This document shows, piece after piece, positions 11,801 through 23,741 of a DNA stretch of 36,727 nucleotides. Source of the DNA: Monoraphidium neglectum (Eukaryota > Chlorophyta > Chlorophyceae > Sphaeropleales > Selenastraceae); assembly GCF_000611645.1 (NCBI RefSeq), contig NW_014013564.1:4974-41700 (forward strand), given 5' to 3'. The notes beneath the pieces were generated by a model. It had not been told where the DNA came from. It worked only from the letters and a program-made list of their open reading frames with translations, and ran no database searches. Numbering within the stretch: position 1 is the stretch's first letter; the number at the start of each line of letters is the position of its first letter. The translations under genes and the position numbers were made by a program.

Positions 11801-12356
11801 GCTGTAGTTGAGAGCAACAGAGATGGGGAAGCAGCAGGGCATGGCAACGTCGAATCATGGGGGTCAGGAACGTGGCGTGAGGGGCACGGCGCTGCAGCAG
11901 CAGCAGATCGTCAGCACTCACACGGCGGTAAAGCTTGAGCTCGCGTAGGAGCCGATCATTGTCCGCGCGGCATCGCTGCAGCTTTGAGTTTGTGTCGTAG
12001 TATCTGGCGCGCAGCGCCCGCCACCCTGGCAGGTCGGCTGGCTCGGGCGACACCTGGAGGCGCGGGTGGCGCGAGCACAGCACGAGCGGAGCACTGAAAG
12101 CAACACAGAGCGCACCGTCGGTCGCCATCATGGAGACATCAAGGGCGCACGCGGCAGAGTATTACGCAGGGTCACGTTGATGCACAGCAAGCTTGCTTGC
12201 AGCGCTTGAGAGGCGCGGGAGGGCAGAGATCACTTCAAATTTCAGCGCAGCCAGCCGGCAGCAGCCGGCTTTCCCTTTGCCTCTCCCATACTTGCGCTCA
12301 AACTTTAATACAAGTGTGTCGGTCCACCGAGCGCGGCTCACCCCTTGCCACTCCAT
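5829..12356 (-). CDS. large Ala/Glu/Gln-rich coiled-coil protein with six-heptad tandem repeats
   Basis: Function not recognised. Predicted exons in transcript order are 12356-12342, 12053-11922, 11801-11709, 11533-11424, 11273-10973, 10727-10419, 10181-8424, 8227-8159, 7911-7829 and 7686-5829, giving about 1575 aa with consistent phases. Residues ~1-380 are coiled-coil type (for example YYDTNSKLQRCRADNDRLLR). Residues ~380-695 are eight copies of a 42-residue unit (ARVALLEQLESAQ, then ARADEAQQQAA, then REEEAEA). More coiled coil follows to ~955. The last exon encodes a ~620-residue Ser/Gly/Ala-rich, partly acidic, probably disordered tail ending LLFDE. No membrane segment or catalytic motif is visible. 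Such layouts occur in cytoskeletal, basal-body and Golgi scaffolds, but also elsewhere. The start is uncertain: MEWQG at 12356 spliced to VSPEPADLPG is favoured; an unspliced alternative begins at 12131 (1596 aa). Confidence 0.75.
9057..10004 (-). repeat. 126 bp coding tandem repeat array (8 units)
   Basis: The plus-strand string gggcgctctcaagctgctc recurs at 9083, 9209, 9335, 9461, 9587, 9713, 9839 and 9965 (one base differs in the last copy), exactly 126 bp apart. Each unit encodes 42 residues, i.e. six complete heptads. Units come in variants: NEV (9965, 9839), KEV (9713, 9335) and EAV (9587, 9461, 9209). The KEV-then-EAV order occurs twice, suggesting block duplication. The 9083 unit is diverged at its downstream end. 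Confidence 0.95.
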
Positions 12357-13624
12357 CCGCGTGCGCTATCGGCCCGGTAGCCTGCTCTTTTGGAAGTGTG
12401 CTTCAAGAAAAGGAGTGTATCTAATAATTGAAAGTGGGTATTGGCCCCGCTCTCTTTGGCGACAACTGCCGGAAGCAGGAGCCGCCAGTGCAAGGGTGTG
12501 TGACACCCAGGTTGTCACCGCACGCTCGCTTGCTGCAGACCGAGACAACCAATTGCTGCCAGGGACGCACCGCATGCTTGCCCCAGCAACGGCTCCCGGA
12601 CTATATGTCATTGCATGGGTGTTGTCGTGTGATAGGGGGGTGCGCCACTGGCTGCAGGGTTTGAAATACCGTACTGGACTCAGCCCTCCATATAGACCTG
12701 GTGTGGGCTGTTGTCCAACTAACCCCCCATAATCAACACCCCTGGCCGCCCTGAAGACAATCACCAACTATGACACAGTCTGCCGTGCAGCGTCTTAGTT
12801 TGAACCTATTGCTTTACGGCCATTCAAACCTTCCAAGCTGGCACCCCTCAGCGTTTTGTTAGCTAGCCAGTGTAGAGTGCCCAGGGTCCTGTCACGCACA
12901 CATCGCGCAGCGCCACTCCAGTTTGCCCACTCTGGTCATGCTTCAAATGATAGCTGTGATGCGAACAACAAAACGTGCTTTTGACCAATCACCAGGGGTG
13001 AGTCTGGCATGTTATGCACCCAACTTGGCTGACGGTCCAGATGGCGGGTGCTGTGCAATGGGCATCACACGCAACCATACCGTACCAAGCGATTGACCCT
13101 GAGATCAAGATGTATACCTGAATTTCAAGACTCCAAGGTAGTTAAGGTATACTTATATCTTAATTTAATCCTCTATTGCTTACATAGGGCAAGCTGTCTG
13201 CGCGCAGATGTTCACAATCACAATGCTTGCCGGCACCGCCCCACCTTTGACGCCGCTTTTGTGCGTGTAACGTGCGCCAAAAAAGGCCACAATATTCGAA
13301 AGTTAACCTGAACGGCACGGGTGTGAGCCGGGAAACCTCCTGCGGAGCTGGTAGAAAGGAGTTTGAACGGAAGCTGCGGGTCGATTACCCAGCCCGCAAC
13401 AGGCTCGCCCTCCTTTGTGAAGCGGTCCAAGCATACTTGTCTCATTCAAGCTTCGCTCGTCTGTACAATGGCCTTCTTCTGAGGCCGTTCCTCAACGTGC
13501 GGCGAGCATCTGCACTCGTTTCGGGGCCGTCCAGACGGCGCACACCGTGCTGAACCCCGCTAAGACAGTCGGAATCCCTGATATACGCCTTTTCGAAGCG
13601 AGCAGCCTGTGGGGCGCCGCCAGG
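12357..13624. other. divergent intergenic region between coiled-coil and secreted-protein genes
   Basis: No convincing gene. It should contain both promoters. An AT-rich stretch lies near 13130-13180 (tatacttatatcttaattta). The plus-strand open frame at 12193-12732 overlaps the coiled-coil gene's 5' end and has no recognisable sequence. Confidence 0.5.
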
Positions 13625-16600
13625 ATGGCGTTGCCAAGGCGCGCCACGCTGGCGTGGGTGCTCATAGCGCTGGTAGCAGGTGCGCGAGGGCAACCCGCTT
13701 GCTACTACGTTTCTCACAGCGACCAGCAAAAAGGTCTCAGTCGTTAAATGTAGGGTACAGCCCTATAATTGCCGGGTGCAATTTCCCGCGTCTGGAGTGA
13801 TGTGCGCCACAAAGCGGGCGCGTAGAGGACCCTCAGGAGGCAGCCACAACTCTTCGCTGCTAGGTCAGGGCAGCCCGGACGAGGGTCGCTCCTGAGTCGC
13901 ATTGTGTGGTGCCTGGCAAGAGTGTGGCTGCCTGCTCACACTGGCGTGAACGCTGGCTCCGGGCATCCACAGGCGCCCAGGTCCAGCACGCGTCAGCGGC
14001 ATTCAGCTTCAAGATGCCGGTCATCCCTTTCTTCAGCGTACTACGCGGTGGATATGTTGACCTGCTCACCAAGCAGCCAGTGACAACAACCTTTGCAGCA
14101 GCTGAGCTGGGGCCGACACCGCCAGCTGCGCAGGGCTACTTCCAGCCTCAGAACAGCCTGTTCAACCCGGCGCCCAAGCCGACATCGCGGACCATTTTCC
14201 CAATTACCATCCCCTCGCTGGAGTTTTGGGAGAAGTGCTTCAAGGAGACTGACCCGTTGAGGTGGGGTATGCGTAAAGAGCAGCGGGCATAGCAGGTGGC
14301 TGCTGCATCATGAAACGCAATAACAAGCAGGCAAGCAAGGGTACCTTGTATGGAGTTGACAGAAGTGATCCAGAAGCACTGTGGTGCAGTCCGGCGCAGA
14401 GCTGACCCCTTTTTTCATACCTTGTAACCCTCCCCGTCCGGCCATCTGCTTCCAGCGCGCTCATCACCAAGTGCAACTACCAGGACACGTTCACGACGTG
14501 CTCGCAGCTGGGCCTGATGGGCTACCTGCCCAAGGGGGTGCAGTCCTTTGAGGCAGACAAGCTCACAGGTGAAAGGTTGGCGCTGCTGGGTGGGACGCGG
14601 CCATGGCAGCGATGTGCCTAATGTGCCAAAGCAAGGAACCCAGCAAGCCCGCCTTTGCGACATGCAGCTGCGAGGGGCTGCTATGAGTCAGACTGCCCAC
14701 CGTATGCACACAATCCTCGCCCTTTCACCTCGTACCACCACCCATTCCTCTTATGCTGCTGTTGCTCAGGCTCCTTCAATATCCCCACCGGGTGCACGGC
14801 GGGCAGCCTGGGTGTCTCATACGACAAGCTTTTCCGGCTGACATTTAACTCTCCCCAGATACCCGTCCTGGCTGTCATCACCAAAGACGCTATCGGGTCC
14901 ATGGTCAGCTACTTCGGCACAGGGTCGACCCAGGTGGGGCACTGTCTGGGTGGGTGAGTAAAAGATTTGGAGCGGGCAAGACAGGGGTACACGAGGGGGA
15001 GCTGGCAAGTGCTGTTATAAACGAGAAGCGGCCGCGAGGTCATACGCCAGGGCAGCTGGGTCGATAAAATCCTGGGTGGGCTGTGCTCAAAGGCTATTGA
15101 CAGCATGTGTGGTCCTTCGTCGCAATCTCCTCACAAGTCCCAAATATCCACGTGTGTGCCCTCTCTATCCACCCCGCAACCTGGCACCTGTAGGGCCGCA
15201 TCAAGCACAGGCTGGCGCACAAAGCAGAGTTTTGCTACTCGCCCACGCTGAGTGAGATTGGTGTCAGCAAGACCGCCATCTACTCCACAGGCATGCAGCC
15301 TGGCACCGCAGCCTGGATGTTCTCGAAGAGCGTCGCCCTGGCGGGGCCCTACAACACCAACCGCGCGCTGATGTTCAATGGCGACACGGTCGACGCCACT
15401 TGGACGCTCGCCGCACAGAAAACTGGCACTGACGTCAACTACCAGGGCGTGGTCAGCGGCCAGATCAGCATAAACAACCCCACCCCCGCGCTCATCACGG
15501 TCAATTCCATCGTGGATCAGATTACTGGGGGCCCGACAGCCACCGTGTCTTGCCCCGTAGGTACGCCCTTCACAGTGCCCGCCTGCAGCTTTGCCACCTG
15601 TCAGTACACAGCATACTATCCTACAGCGCCGCCGGCCGGCACCTACACCAGCGCCGCCCAGATCTCGTTTCAGGTGGGGACCACGCTCGCCAGAGCCGGG
15701 CGATCCCTCTTTGCATGAGATGCTCAGCGCACCAGCTCAGTGATCCCGTGTCATAGATATCCAGCTGGGACTGTGCTGCATTCCGTGTTGCTCTGACATA
15801 CAATCGAGTCTGCACTGCTGTCAGCATCCTGCCTATTGGCCACGTGCATCGTGGGGTCTTCTTGCTCACTCTTGATCCCGCCCCATTGCGGACACTCTTC
15901 ATCAGGTGTTGGGTTCTCAGGGCTACCCCTCCAGCGTGCAGGGCACGGCTGCATTCAACGTGGGCAGCGTGGGGTCGCTTTCGGCGCTGTCCACTAGCGC
16001 CGGCGTGGTGCCGCAGGGCAGCGCCCTTATCACCGACTCCAACAGCCCGCAGCAGAGCTACATGTTCAGCGGCCCCGGCTCCCAGTCGTTCCAGAACAAG
16101 CTCAGCTGCTCCTCTGCCTCGCCCGGCGGCCCCGTCACCCAGGCGGCAACGTTGACGGGTGCAAACGGGCAGCAGATCACACAGAGCGCGACGGTGCAGA
16201 AACAGTGCTACGACTTGCAGGTGTCTGTCGCCCCCAAGGCCTCCCCCTACGTTGGCCGGTGGGGTTGGAGTGTCACAAAGACGGCATCTCCCTCGATGCT
16301 GACTCTCAAGCCCGACAGCCGTGTGTACGAGGGCGCTTCGTCTGAGCAGCTGGGCAGCAACTACGCCGACACCACCACTGGGGACGTCGTCTACACCGTC
16401 ACTTACACCCGCAGCGCGCCGGCCGGAGCCGCCGAAGGGAAGCCGGTCTTTGAGGCCAGCGGCGACGTGTACGTGAGCAACAGTGCGCCCATCAACGCCA
16501 GGCTGCAGGGCGTGTATGTCAGCGTGACCAACAGCCGCCCTGGCGGCCAGCCCTTTGTCGCACAGGCCACCTGCCCTGTTCTCAGCGTGCCCGCCGGCCA

Positions 16601-18921
16601 GCGCATCACGTGCCAGTGGCGCGCCACACCAACATTTAACCCAGTGGGCCAGCCCGTCCGCGCGACGGCGCGCTACCTCAACACTCACAACGGCGAGCCC
16701 AGCGGCAGCACGACCGACTTCAACAGTGCCCCGGCCACGATCGGTGGCGGCACAAGCCAGGACGGCTCCGCGGCCGCCAAGAGCTTCACCACTTCGCGCG
16801 GCCTGCTGCAGACCTGGGGCAGCGGGCAGAGGGGCCACGCCAGTGTGGGCGTCCTGCCCGAGATGGAGGCGGGCGCGCTGCCCTCCCCAACCATGGGCTT
16901 CTTGCCTGAGATGGAGGCGGCCGTGGCGACCACCATCTATGCGGTGGACGGCTCCCCCCTGGTCGTGCCCAACACTGTCGCTAACGGCACCGGCGTCATT
17001 GTCAGCGGCAACATGCTTGCCGCCAACGGCGTGCCCCCAGCAATCGCGATGGCGGCGGCGCAGGGGCGCGGGGTGATGCTGCCCGGCATAACGAGTGGCA
17101 ACGGCTTCCTCATGAACGAGGCCGGGCCTGGCAGCGCAGCCGCGCAGCTCTCTGGCCTGCAGGATGAGTGCGCCGAGGTGTCAGACACGTTTGTGCTGGA
17201 GGGGGGTGCCGTGAAGGGCAAGCTCATCTCTGGCAGCCAGCCGACAGGGCGCATCTGCGCCAGCACCACCTTCACCTACACCATGCGGTACGGCCCCTAC
17301 GCCGATTGCCTGGTGCGCAAGTCGGTGAACGCCGCCAGCTTCCAGACCGCGGACACGCAGACCGCCGGCAGCGACCAGGCTGATGTGTCCATCAAGGTGG
17401 AGGGGTGTGTCAACCCAGCGGCCCTCAAGATCGCGCCGCAGCGCCTGACCACCAGCGCCAAGGGGGGCTACACCTGGACCGTCACCAAGCACGCCGACCG
17501 CGACGATCTGGCGCTGGGCCAGGAAGCCACCGCCACCGTCACCTACACCGCCGCCTTCAAGCGCTCCGGCGCCAAGGCTGGCGCCACCATCGCCGCCGAC
17601 GCCATCATCTCCAACCCCACGGCCTACCCCATCCCGCTGGAGTCCCCCACGTACACCGCCACCACCATGTGCGACGGCCAGGCCAAGACCACCAGTGGGC
17701 CCGTGGCGTGCGACGGCGTCATCGTGCCGCCCAAGGGCAAGATCGGCTGCAAGGTCGCAGCATCGGTGCCCTGCGCAGGAAATGGCGCCTACACCATTGT
17801 GCTGGTGGCCGGCGGCGGCTACACCGTCACATCGCTGCCCACGCCCTTTGTCTTCAATGCCACTCAGCTGGCAGCCGCCAGCACCAGCAGCCAATGCGCT
17901 GTGGTAAAGGACGAGTTCAGCACAGGGGCGGGCCGCGTGGGTGGCGCATTGGTGTCTGGTGTGCGCCCCAACGGCAAGCTGTGCGGCAGCAAGACCTTCA
18001 CCTACAGCGTCAAGTACGGCCCCTTCTCCAAGTGTGGCAAGTACCAGGTGAAGGGTGGGAGGGGGCGGCATGCCCAACAAGTGTTGGGTGAAGGTGGCGT
18101 GCTGTGGTGCTGTGCGATGCTTGCCCGGTCTGTAATGCGACAACACAGACCGCCTGCTTGCTGTGTTGAGAATGTAGGGTTGGAATAAAGATTTTGCCAA
18201 ATATCCCGTGGCCGTCCGCTCCTGGAGCTTGGAGAGATCCAAGCTCATAGGATCAAACTTTGAAGCATCAACCTGGTATGGCCGCTGCATGCCTTATTGC
18301 GGACAGCTGCATCAGGTCCTTAGACCCACCCTTGACCGCCCTGAATCCTCGTTGCAGGCAATAAACGTAGCATCCCTGACATCCAACAGCACTACACGCC
18401 CAGCCACTGCGACGTCTGCGCTGCCTATCACTGTGGTGGGCTGCAACGTGTACACCGACATGGCGCGCACGGTTGACTGCGTCAAGGGCGCCTCGTACTG
18501 GCCGCGATGCAACGTGGGGAATGACACCAAGTGCGCCAGCGGCTGGAAGCTGCTGCCTGGTGGCAAGGGCAAGTCCACGCTGTTCTTCCCCAAGAGCAAC
18601 CAACGCGCAACGCGCACATACAGCGCCATGCTGGCCATGCCACCAGTGCCGAGCAACAGCACGGCCTCCAAGAAGGCATACGTCAACGCCGCGAAGCAGT
18701 TTGTGACGGCGCAGCTCAACTTCCTGAGTGGCGCGCGGCTGCCCACGCAGGAGCTGCAGGGTGCGTACGACACCCTGTCGTCTTTCTTGGCCACCGCCGT
18801 CGAGGGCAAGGCAATCGCCAAGCAGCAGCTGGATCTGGTGGTGGGCAAGACCACACTGCTTTCGCGCTACAACGATGCCACACTGCCAGCCACGTTCAAG
18901 GCCCCCCCCAAGTGCCGCTGA
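13625..18921 (+). CDS. secreted multidomain surface/cell-wall protein with Ig-like modules and a GYWKNHP-like C-terminal module
   Basis: Predicted exons are 13625-13679, 13973-14261, 14456-14568, 14770-14933, 15194-15673, 15906-18047 and 18358-18921; all phases agree, giving 1268 aa. The N-terminus is a signal peptide (MALPRRATLAWVLIALVAGA). Residues ~20-245 form an N-terminal region not recognised. Three Ig-like modules begin at Trp ~248 (AAWMFSKSVAL), ~485 (WGWSVTKTASP) and ~888 (YTWTVTKHADRDD), with later strands of the GQISINNPTP type. Between them lie Cys-containing segments of the type DxF...FTYxxxYGPxxxC at ~794 and ~1034. The last exon has CVKGASYWPRC, a YSAMLAMP segment and VTAQLNFLSGA, matching the layout of the TQGYWKNHP-type domain of bacterial surface proteins. 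There is no membrane anchor, so it is probably an extracellular matrix component. It is not a pherophorin: no Pro-rich rod is present. Confidence 0.8.
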
Positions 18922-19818
18922 CCGCCAAAGCTGCGCTCTCACCAACAGAATGGGAGGGCAGAGCGCATAGTCAGCTCACGCAAGCGCACGGCGCCCTCGT
19001 GTGCGCACCCGGGCGGATGGCTGCCACTCAATTGATTCATAAATGATTCAGTAGCGCCCGCGCCATCAATATATTTATGATCACAAACAATTGTCAAAGT
19101 GCTGTGCGCGCATCCCAAAGCCGCCTCAAGAGACACGCGCCCCACCCTCTTGGGCGCAACACTACGGCGAAGCAGGCCGCAATGCACCGCAACACCTGCG
19201 CACAGGGGGCAGAAAGTCCCTCTGCCTTCTCCCCCCCTCTGGCCGCCCTTGTGGCCACGCACTTCTCCCCAACACTTTGCAATTCGCACCTGTGCGGCCT
19301 CAGTGGGGTCCATGCACTTCCCCAGCCGCGTCACACTGCCGGCGCCGGCCTAGTCCTTGCTGGTGGGGCGCTCGAGCCCGCGCTGCGTGCTGATCGGCAC
19401 AGCGCTCGCGCGCGGCGGCTCGCGCCCCTCAAATAACACACAGCGCTGTTGCGTCACCGCGTGCAGTGGTGCGCTGGACCGGGGCGACGTTGCGCGCTTA
19501 CAGCCACACAAGCATGTGCGTTCGACGTGCGCCGCCGCTTGCAAATCTCATGGTGGGGGTCTCAGTGTGTGGGCATCCAAACGTGCACCACTCTCGTGCG
19601 GCCAGCACGAGCGCCGTGTTAGGCGGGTGAACCAAAACCATCTGTAACAGGAACTACACGACTTGGGAAGGACAAGGCGGAGAAAATGACATACAGCCAA
19701 CTCTCCAGATCCAATGTTATGCGAAGGCACAATTTTGAATGAGCAGGTCCTGTTGCAGACCCAACAATGCCGAACATTCTACCCAGCCTATGTGCAAGCT
19801 GGACAGTGGGTCGTCGCG
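18922..19818. other. convergent 3' flanks of the secreted-protein and mTERF-like genes
   Basis: No gene recognised. A plus-strand TGTAA lies at 19643-19647, 722 nt past the secreted-protein stop. A minus-strand TGTAA (TTACA on plus) lies at 19498-19502, 317 nt past the mTERF-like stop. If both are used the two transcripts overlap by about 150 nt. Confidence 0.5.
19498..19502 (-). promoter_or_regulatory. TGTAA polyadenylation signal (mTERF-like gene)
   Basis: TTACA on the plus strand, read as TGTAA on the minus strand, 317 nt downstream of the predicted stop. The role is assigned from position. Confidence 0.35.
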
Positions 19819-20981
19819 TCATCGCTTTCCGCCTGCGCCATCCCCACCGCTGCCACCGCCACCATGCGCAGCTGCAAACTCACGCGCCATGCTGAGGGGC
19901 GTGACAGCGCGCGCCGGCCCCTTCTGATGCGCCCACAAGGCCTTGGACACCTCTGCAGCCGCCCAAAAAGCGTCGTCCACAGCCGTCAGCTCAGGCAGGA
20001 CTTTCCGCGCCTGCTCCCCGCGGTGCAGGCACATCCTGCGCCACCACAGCTCCCAGCGTGGCACGCCGGCCATCAGCGCCTTCAGGCGGCGCCAGGTCGC
20101 AAAGTCTGGGTGCGACTCCTTCCAGGCCTCCGCCGCCACCGTCCCGGCCCACAGCATGCCCACCCTGTCCTGCAGACCCACCCTGGCGGGGGGTGTTTGG
20201 GAGCGCAGGAAGTGGGAGAGTTGCGCAGGGAGGCAGGGCGGTGAGGGCTTCACCGCAGCAACCAGAATTGAGCTGCCGGCCATCGCATGTCACCATAATC
20301 TAGGCTACCGTTTCAGCAAGGAGTGGTAGGCTGCATCGCAGGGCACCAGCAAAACCCAGGCCACCCAGCCGCGGCCAGCCACGCACTCTGCGGCGTAGCG
20401 CAGCAGCTCCATGTGGTCGTCCGAGGCCAGCAGCAGGAACTCGAGGCTGCGCGGGCGGTACCTGCGCAGCACCCGCTCCCAAGAGTCTGGCGAGGTGTGC
20501 GCCAGGCGCTGCAGCTCAGCCAGCCGCCCGCTGTCGGCCGCTGCGCGCGCGCGGGGCCGCAGCGCTTCGTACGTCCCTGGCGCCAGGTGCTGCGGCCCCA
20601 CCCATGCCGCCTCCAGGCGCGCAGCCTCGGCAAGCTGGGCTTGCTTTGCGGCCTCCTTTGCGCGCCGGGCTGCATCGGGGTCGAAGACCGGCCAGCGTGC
20701 CAGGAACGCGGCCCTCGGCTGCACCAGCGCCTCCGCCAGGCCGCCTTCGTAGGAGCGCCACCGCCGAGACGCTGTGAGGAAGCGTACGCGGCGCAGCACC
20801 TCCGCCACCCGCGGGTCGGAGGCCACCGCCCCAGAGGCGGTGGTCCCGCCTTCCTGCTTGTCCCCCCTGACAGTGGCGCTGCTGGTCGCAGCGTCGCTGC
20901 TTGCGCTGCTGCTGCCGTCGCCGCCGCTGCTGCTGCTGCCGCCGCCGCCGCCGCTGCTGCCGCTGCCGCTGCTGGTGCTGG

Positions 20982-21029
<48 letters not shown>

Positions 21030-23672
21030 CGCTGCTGTTAATATGACCTGCTGCCGCGCGCTGAATGTGCTGGGCACCTGCATCAGCACCCACACCAGCC
21101 TCTCCCATGCCCCCTGGAACGTCTCTTGGCGCAGTGACTTGGCCGTCGCTGCTGCTGCAGCCAGTGCTGCTGCTGTCTTCAACTGCTGCCTCTAGCCCAG
21201 CTTCCAGGGTGCTCCTCAGCCGCTGCGGCCCCCAGGCCGCCATCTCTGCCTGCCACGACGGCACGCTCGCCAGTGCTGACCTCAGGCCGCACCACAAGCC
21301 AAACAGTGAGTGTGCGGCCTGAAACGTGCGGCGGCCTTGCGTCAGCAGGGTGGCCAGGGGGGGCAACTGCGCGTCGCTGCCACCGCCCTCGCCGGCTGTG
21401 GCCAGGACATACTCGGCGCGATCCAGGCAGCCAGGAGCGTTCAGCGCGCGCAGCACGCGCCGCCAAGTGCCGCTGTCCCAGCCCTGCGCCTCGGTGCGCC
21501 AGGGGCCGCAGCGCTCAGTCACCTCCATGAGCGCTGACGCCCTGGCTAGCTGCTGCGCCGCGGAGCGGGAGGACAGCGCCGCGCCCCCAGGTGCGGCTGC
21601 AGCTGCGGCGGCGGCTGCGGTCAGCCCCTGGGCGGCCGATGGCGCGGGGGTTTCGGCATCACCGCCGCCGGGCGCGTTGACCTTTGTCTGGCGGCCTCCT
21701 GACCTGGCCATGCTGGCTGGCGTGATGCTGTCACTGCTCCGGCTGGTCTGGGTGGCCCTTTTGGCGCCCCTGATGCTGCCGGGCGCCTCGCCACCAGCGC
21801 CACCCTTTGGCGCTCTGTCACACGCAGCATCAGCGCCGGCACGCCCCTCTGTCGCGATGGCGCCGGCTGGGCCATCCCCGCTCGCAAGCGGCGCCGCGCC
21901 GTCAGCGAGCAGCAGGCGCCATGCGCCGTAGCGGTAGGCCGGGAACAGGTCTGCAAAGCCGTCCTCGTCCATGGCCACCGCCTCGTGCAGCCCCACAGCC
22001 CGCCAGGCGTCCCCGCCGTCTGCCAACGTGAGGAACTGCAGCCGGGGCAGCCCTTGCGCCGCCAGGGTGCGCAGCCACGCGGCCAGCTGGCGCCCCGCCA
22101 GCTCCGGGGACGTGAGCAGCTCCGCCTCCCAGGGGGGCCGCCCGCGCGCCACCCCCGCCACCGCCGCCCAGGACGGGTAGCCGCGGTGCGCGGTGGCAAA
22201 GGCCGCCTCGCGGGAGCAGAGGGCGCGCCACAGGTCGCCGGGGCCGCCGGCGGCGGGCGGCACCCCCGCGCGGCGCAGAAAGCGCAGCCGCTGCAGCAAA
22301 CGGTCGCGCTCCTCGCTGTCAGAGGCGAGGCGATCCCACCACCCAGTCGAGCGCGCCTCCCCGCTGGCTGCCCGCCTACCAACCAAGGCGTCTCTGCTGC
22401 CGCCCTTCCCGCCGGCCGCCGCTCCGCCTTCTTGCAACTCGCGGCCCTCAGGGACCCAGGGCTTGCCGCCGCTGCGTTGGGCACTGCCGAGGAGCTGCTG
22501 CGCCCCCTCGTCCGCCAGGGCGGCGGGCAGGCGCTGCAGCCACTCTGCCAGCTGCTGCTGCCACTCTGGGCAGCCCTCCGCCTCGTGCTGCAGCGCCTGC
22601 CACGCGGCTGCGTACGCCGCCAGCCGCTGCTGCAGCGCGGCATTACTGCGCGCCACCAGGGCCAGCGCGTCCTGGTCCGGCAGCGCGGGCAGCGGCGGCC
22701 CCAGCCCGTGGGCGCCCAGGCCCTTGGAAAACGCCGCAAACTCGGCGTCGCTCATCGCCTGCAGACGGCGCAGGCTGGGGAAGGGCTGAGGGGCATCGTC
22801 GTCTGCATCCGCGCCTTTGACGGCCACAGCAGCAGCTCGCTGCCGCTGCTGCTGCGCCTTGCGCCGCCGCGCCGCCTTGGTGCTGCTGATGCCGGCTGGC
22901 GACAAGGAGTGCGCGCGGCAGACGAGCAGGCGCGCCCACTTGCCACGCATGCCGGCCAGCCACTCAGCCAGCGCCGGCCCCACCAGCTCGCGGTCAAACT
23001 CAGCACGCCACCCCCAGTCCCCCGGCGCCGCGTGCGCCACTCCGCGCAGGCCCTGCCAGGCACGAAAGTCCGGGTGCAGCTGAGCAAACAGACCCTGGTC
23101 CTGGAGCAGCGCCAGCCGCCCCGCCTGCAGGTGAACATCGAAAGAGCCTTCGCCAGTGCCGCCGGCAGCAATCCTGCCGTCGTTGCCACCACCCCTGCCG
23201 CTGGCAACAGCCAACAACTCCCCGTCAAAGCCGCCACTGCCGCCGCCACTACCGCCGCCACTGCTGCTAGCCCCGACGGCGCCGGCTTGCTGCGGGTGGT
23301 GTGCGCCCCAAGCCGGCACGATGCGGGCGTGGCGCAGGTAGTCCAGCTGCTCCCACCGCAGCTGGCTGCGGCCCAGCAGGACCAGCAACTGCCGCAGCGG
23401 CAGCCCGGGCAGCATCGTGCGCAGCGACTCGTGGTGCCGTCTCACGTGTTCGCTGCGGACCAGCAGCAGCGGCACAAGCAGGGCCACCAGGTCCGGCGAA
23501 ACCAGGGAGGCCGCAGGGCCGGGCCCCAGCAGGCGCCGGAGCTCAGCAGCGCGCGCTGCCAGCGCCTGGGTGCTGACAAAAAGCAGCTCGGGGCGCTCGG
23601 ACGCTAGGCGAGCCGCGCACTGAGGCGCCTCCGCTGCTTGCAGCGGCGGCACACCACCAGCGCGGCTTCCAC

Positions 23673-23741
<69 letters not shown>

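Noticed and set aside
12193..12732. 179-codon plus-strand open frame
   Set aside because: No recognisable sequence; it overlaps the likely first exon and promoter of the coiled-coil gene.
15621..16838. 405-codon minus-strand open frame
   Set aside because: It is antisense to exon 6 and neighbouring sequence of the secreted-protein gene, has no domain, and the sense frame has clear modules and splice sites.
17181..18290. 369-codon minus-strand open frame
   Set aside because: It is Gly/Val/Ala-rich and antisense to the same gene; a composition shadow.
21985..23607. 540-codon plus-strand open frame
   Set aside because: It is antisense to the mTERF-like exon, is Arg/Gln/Pro-rich with no domain, and is a GC-rich shadow.
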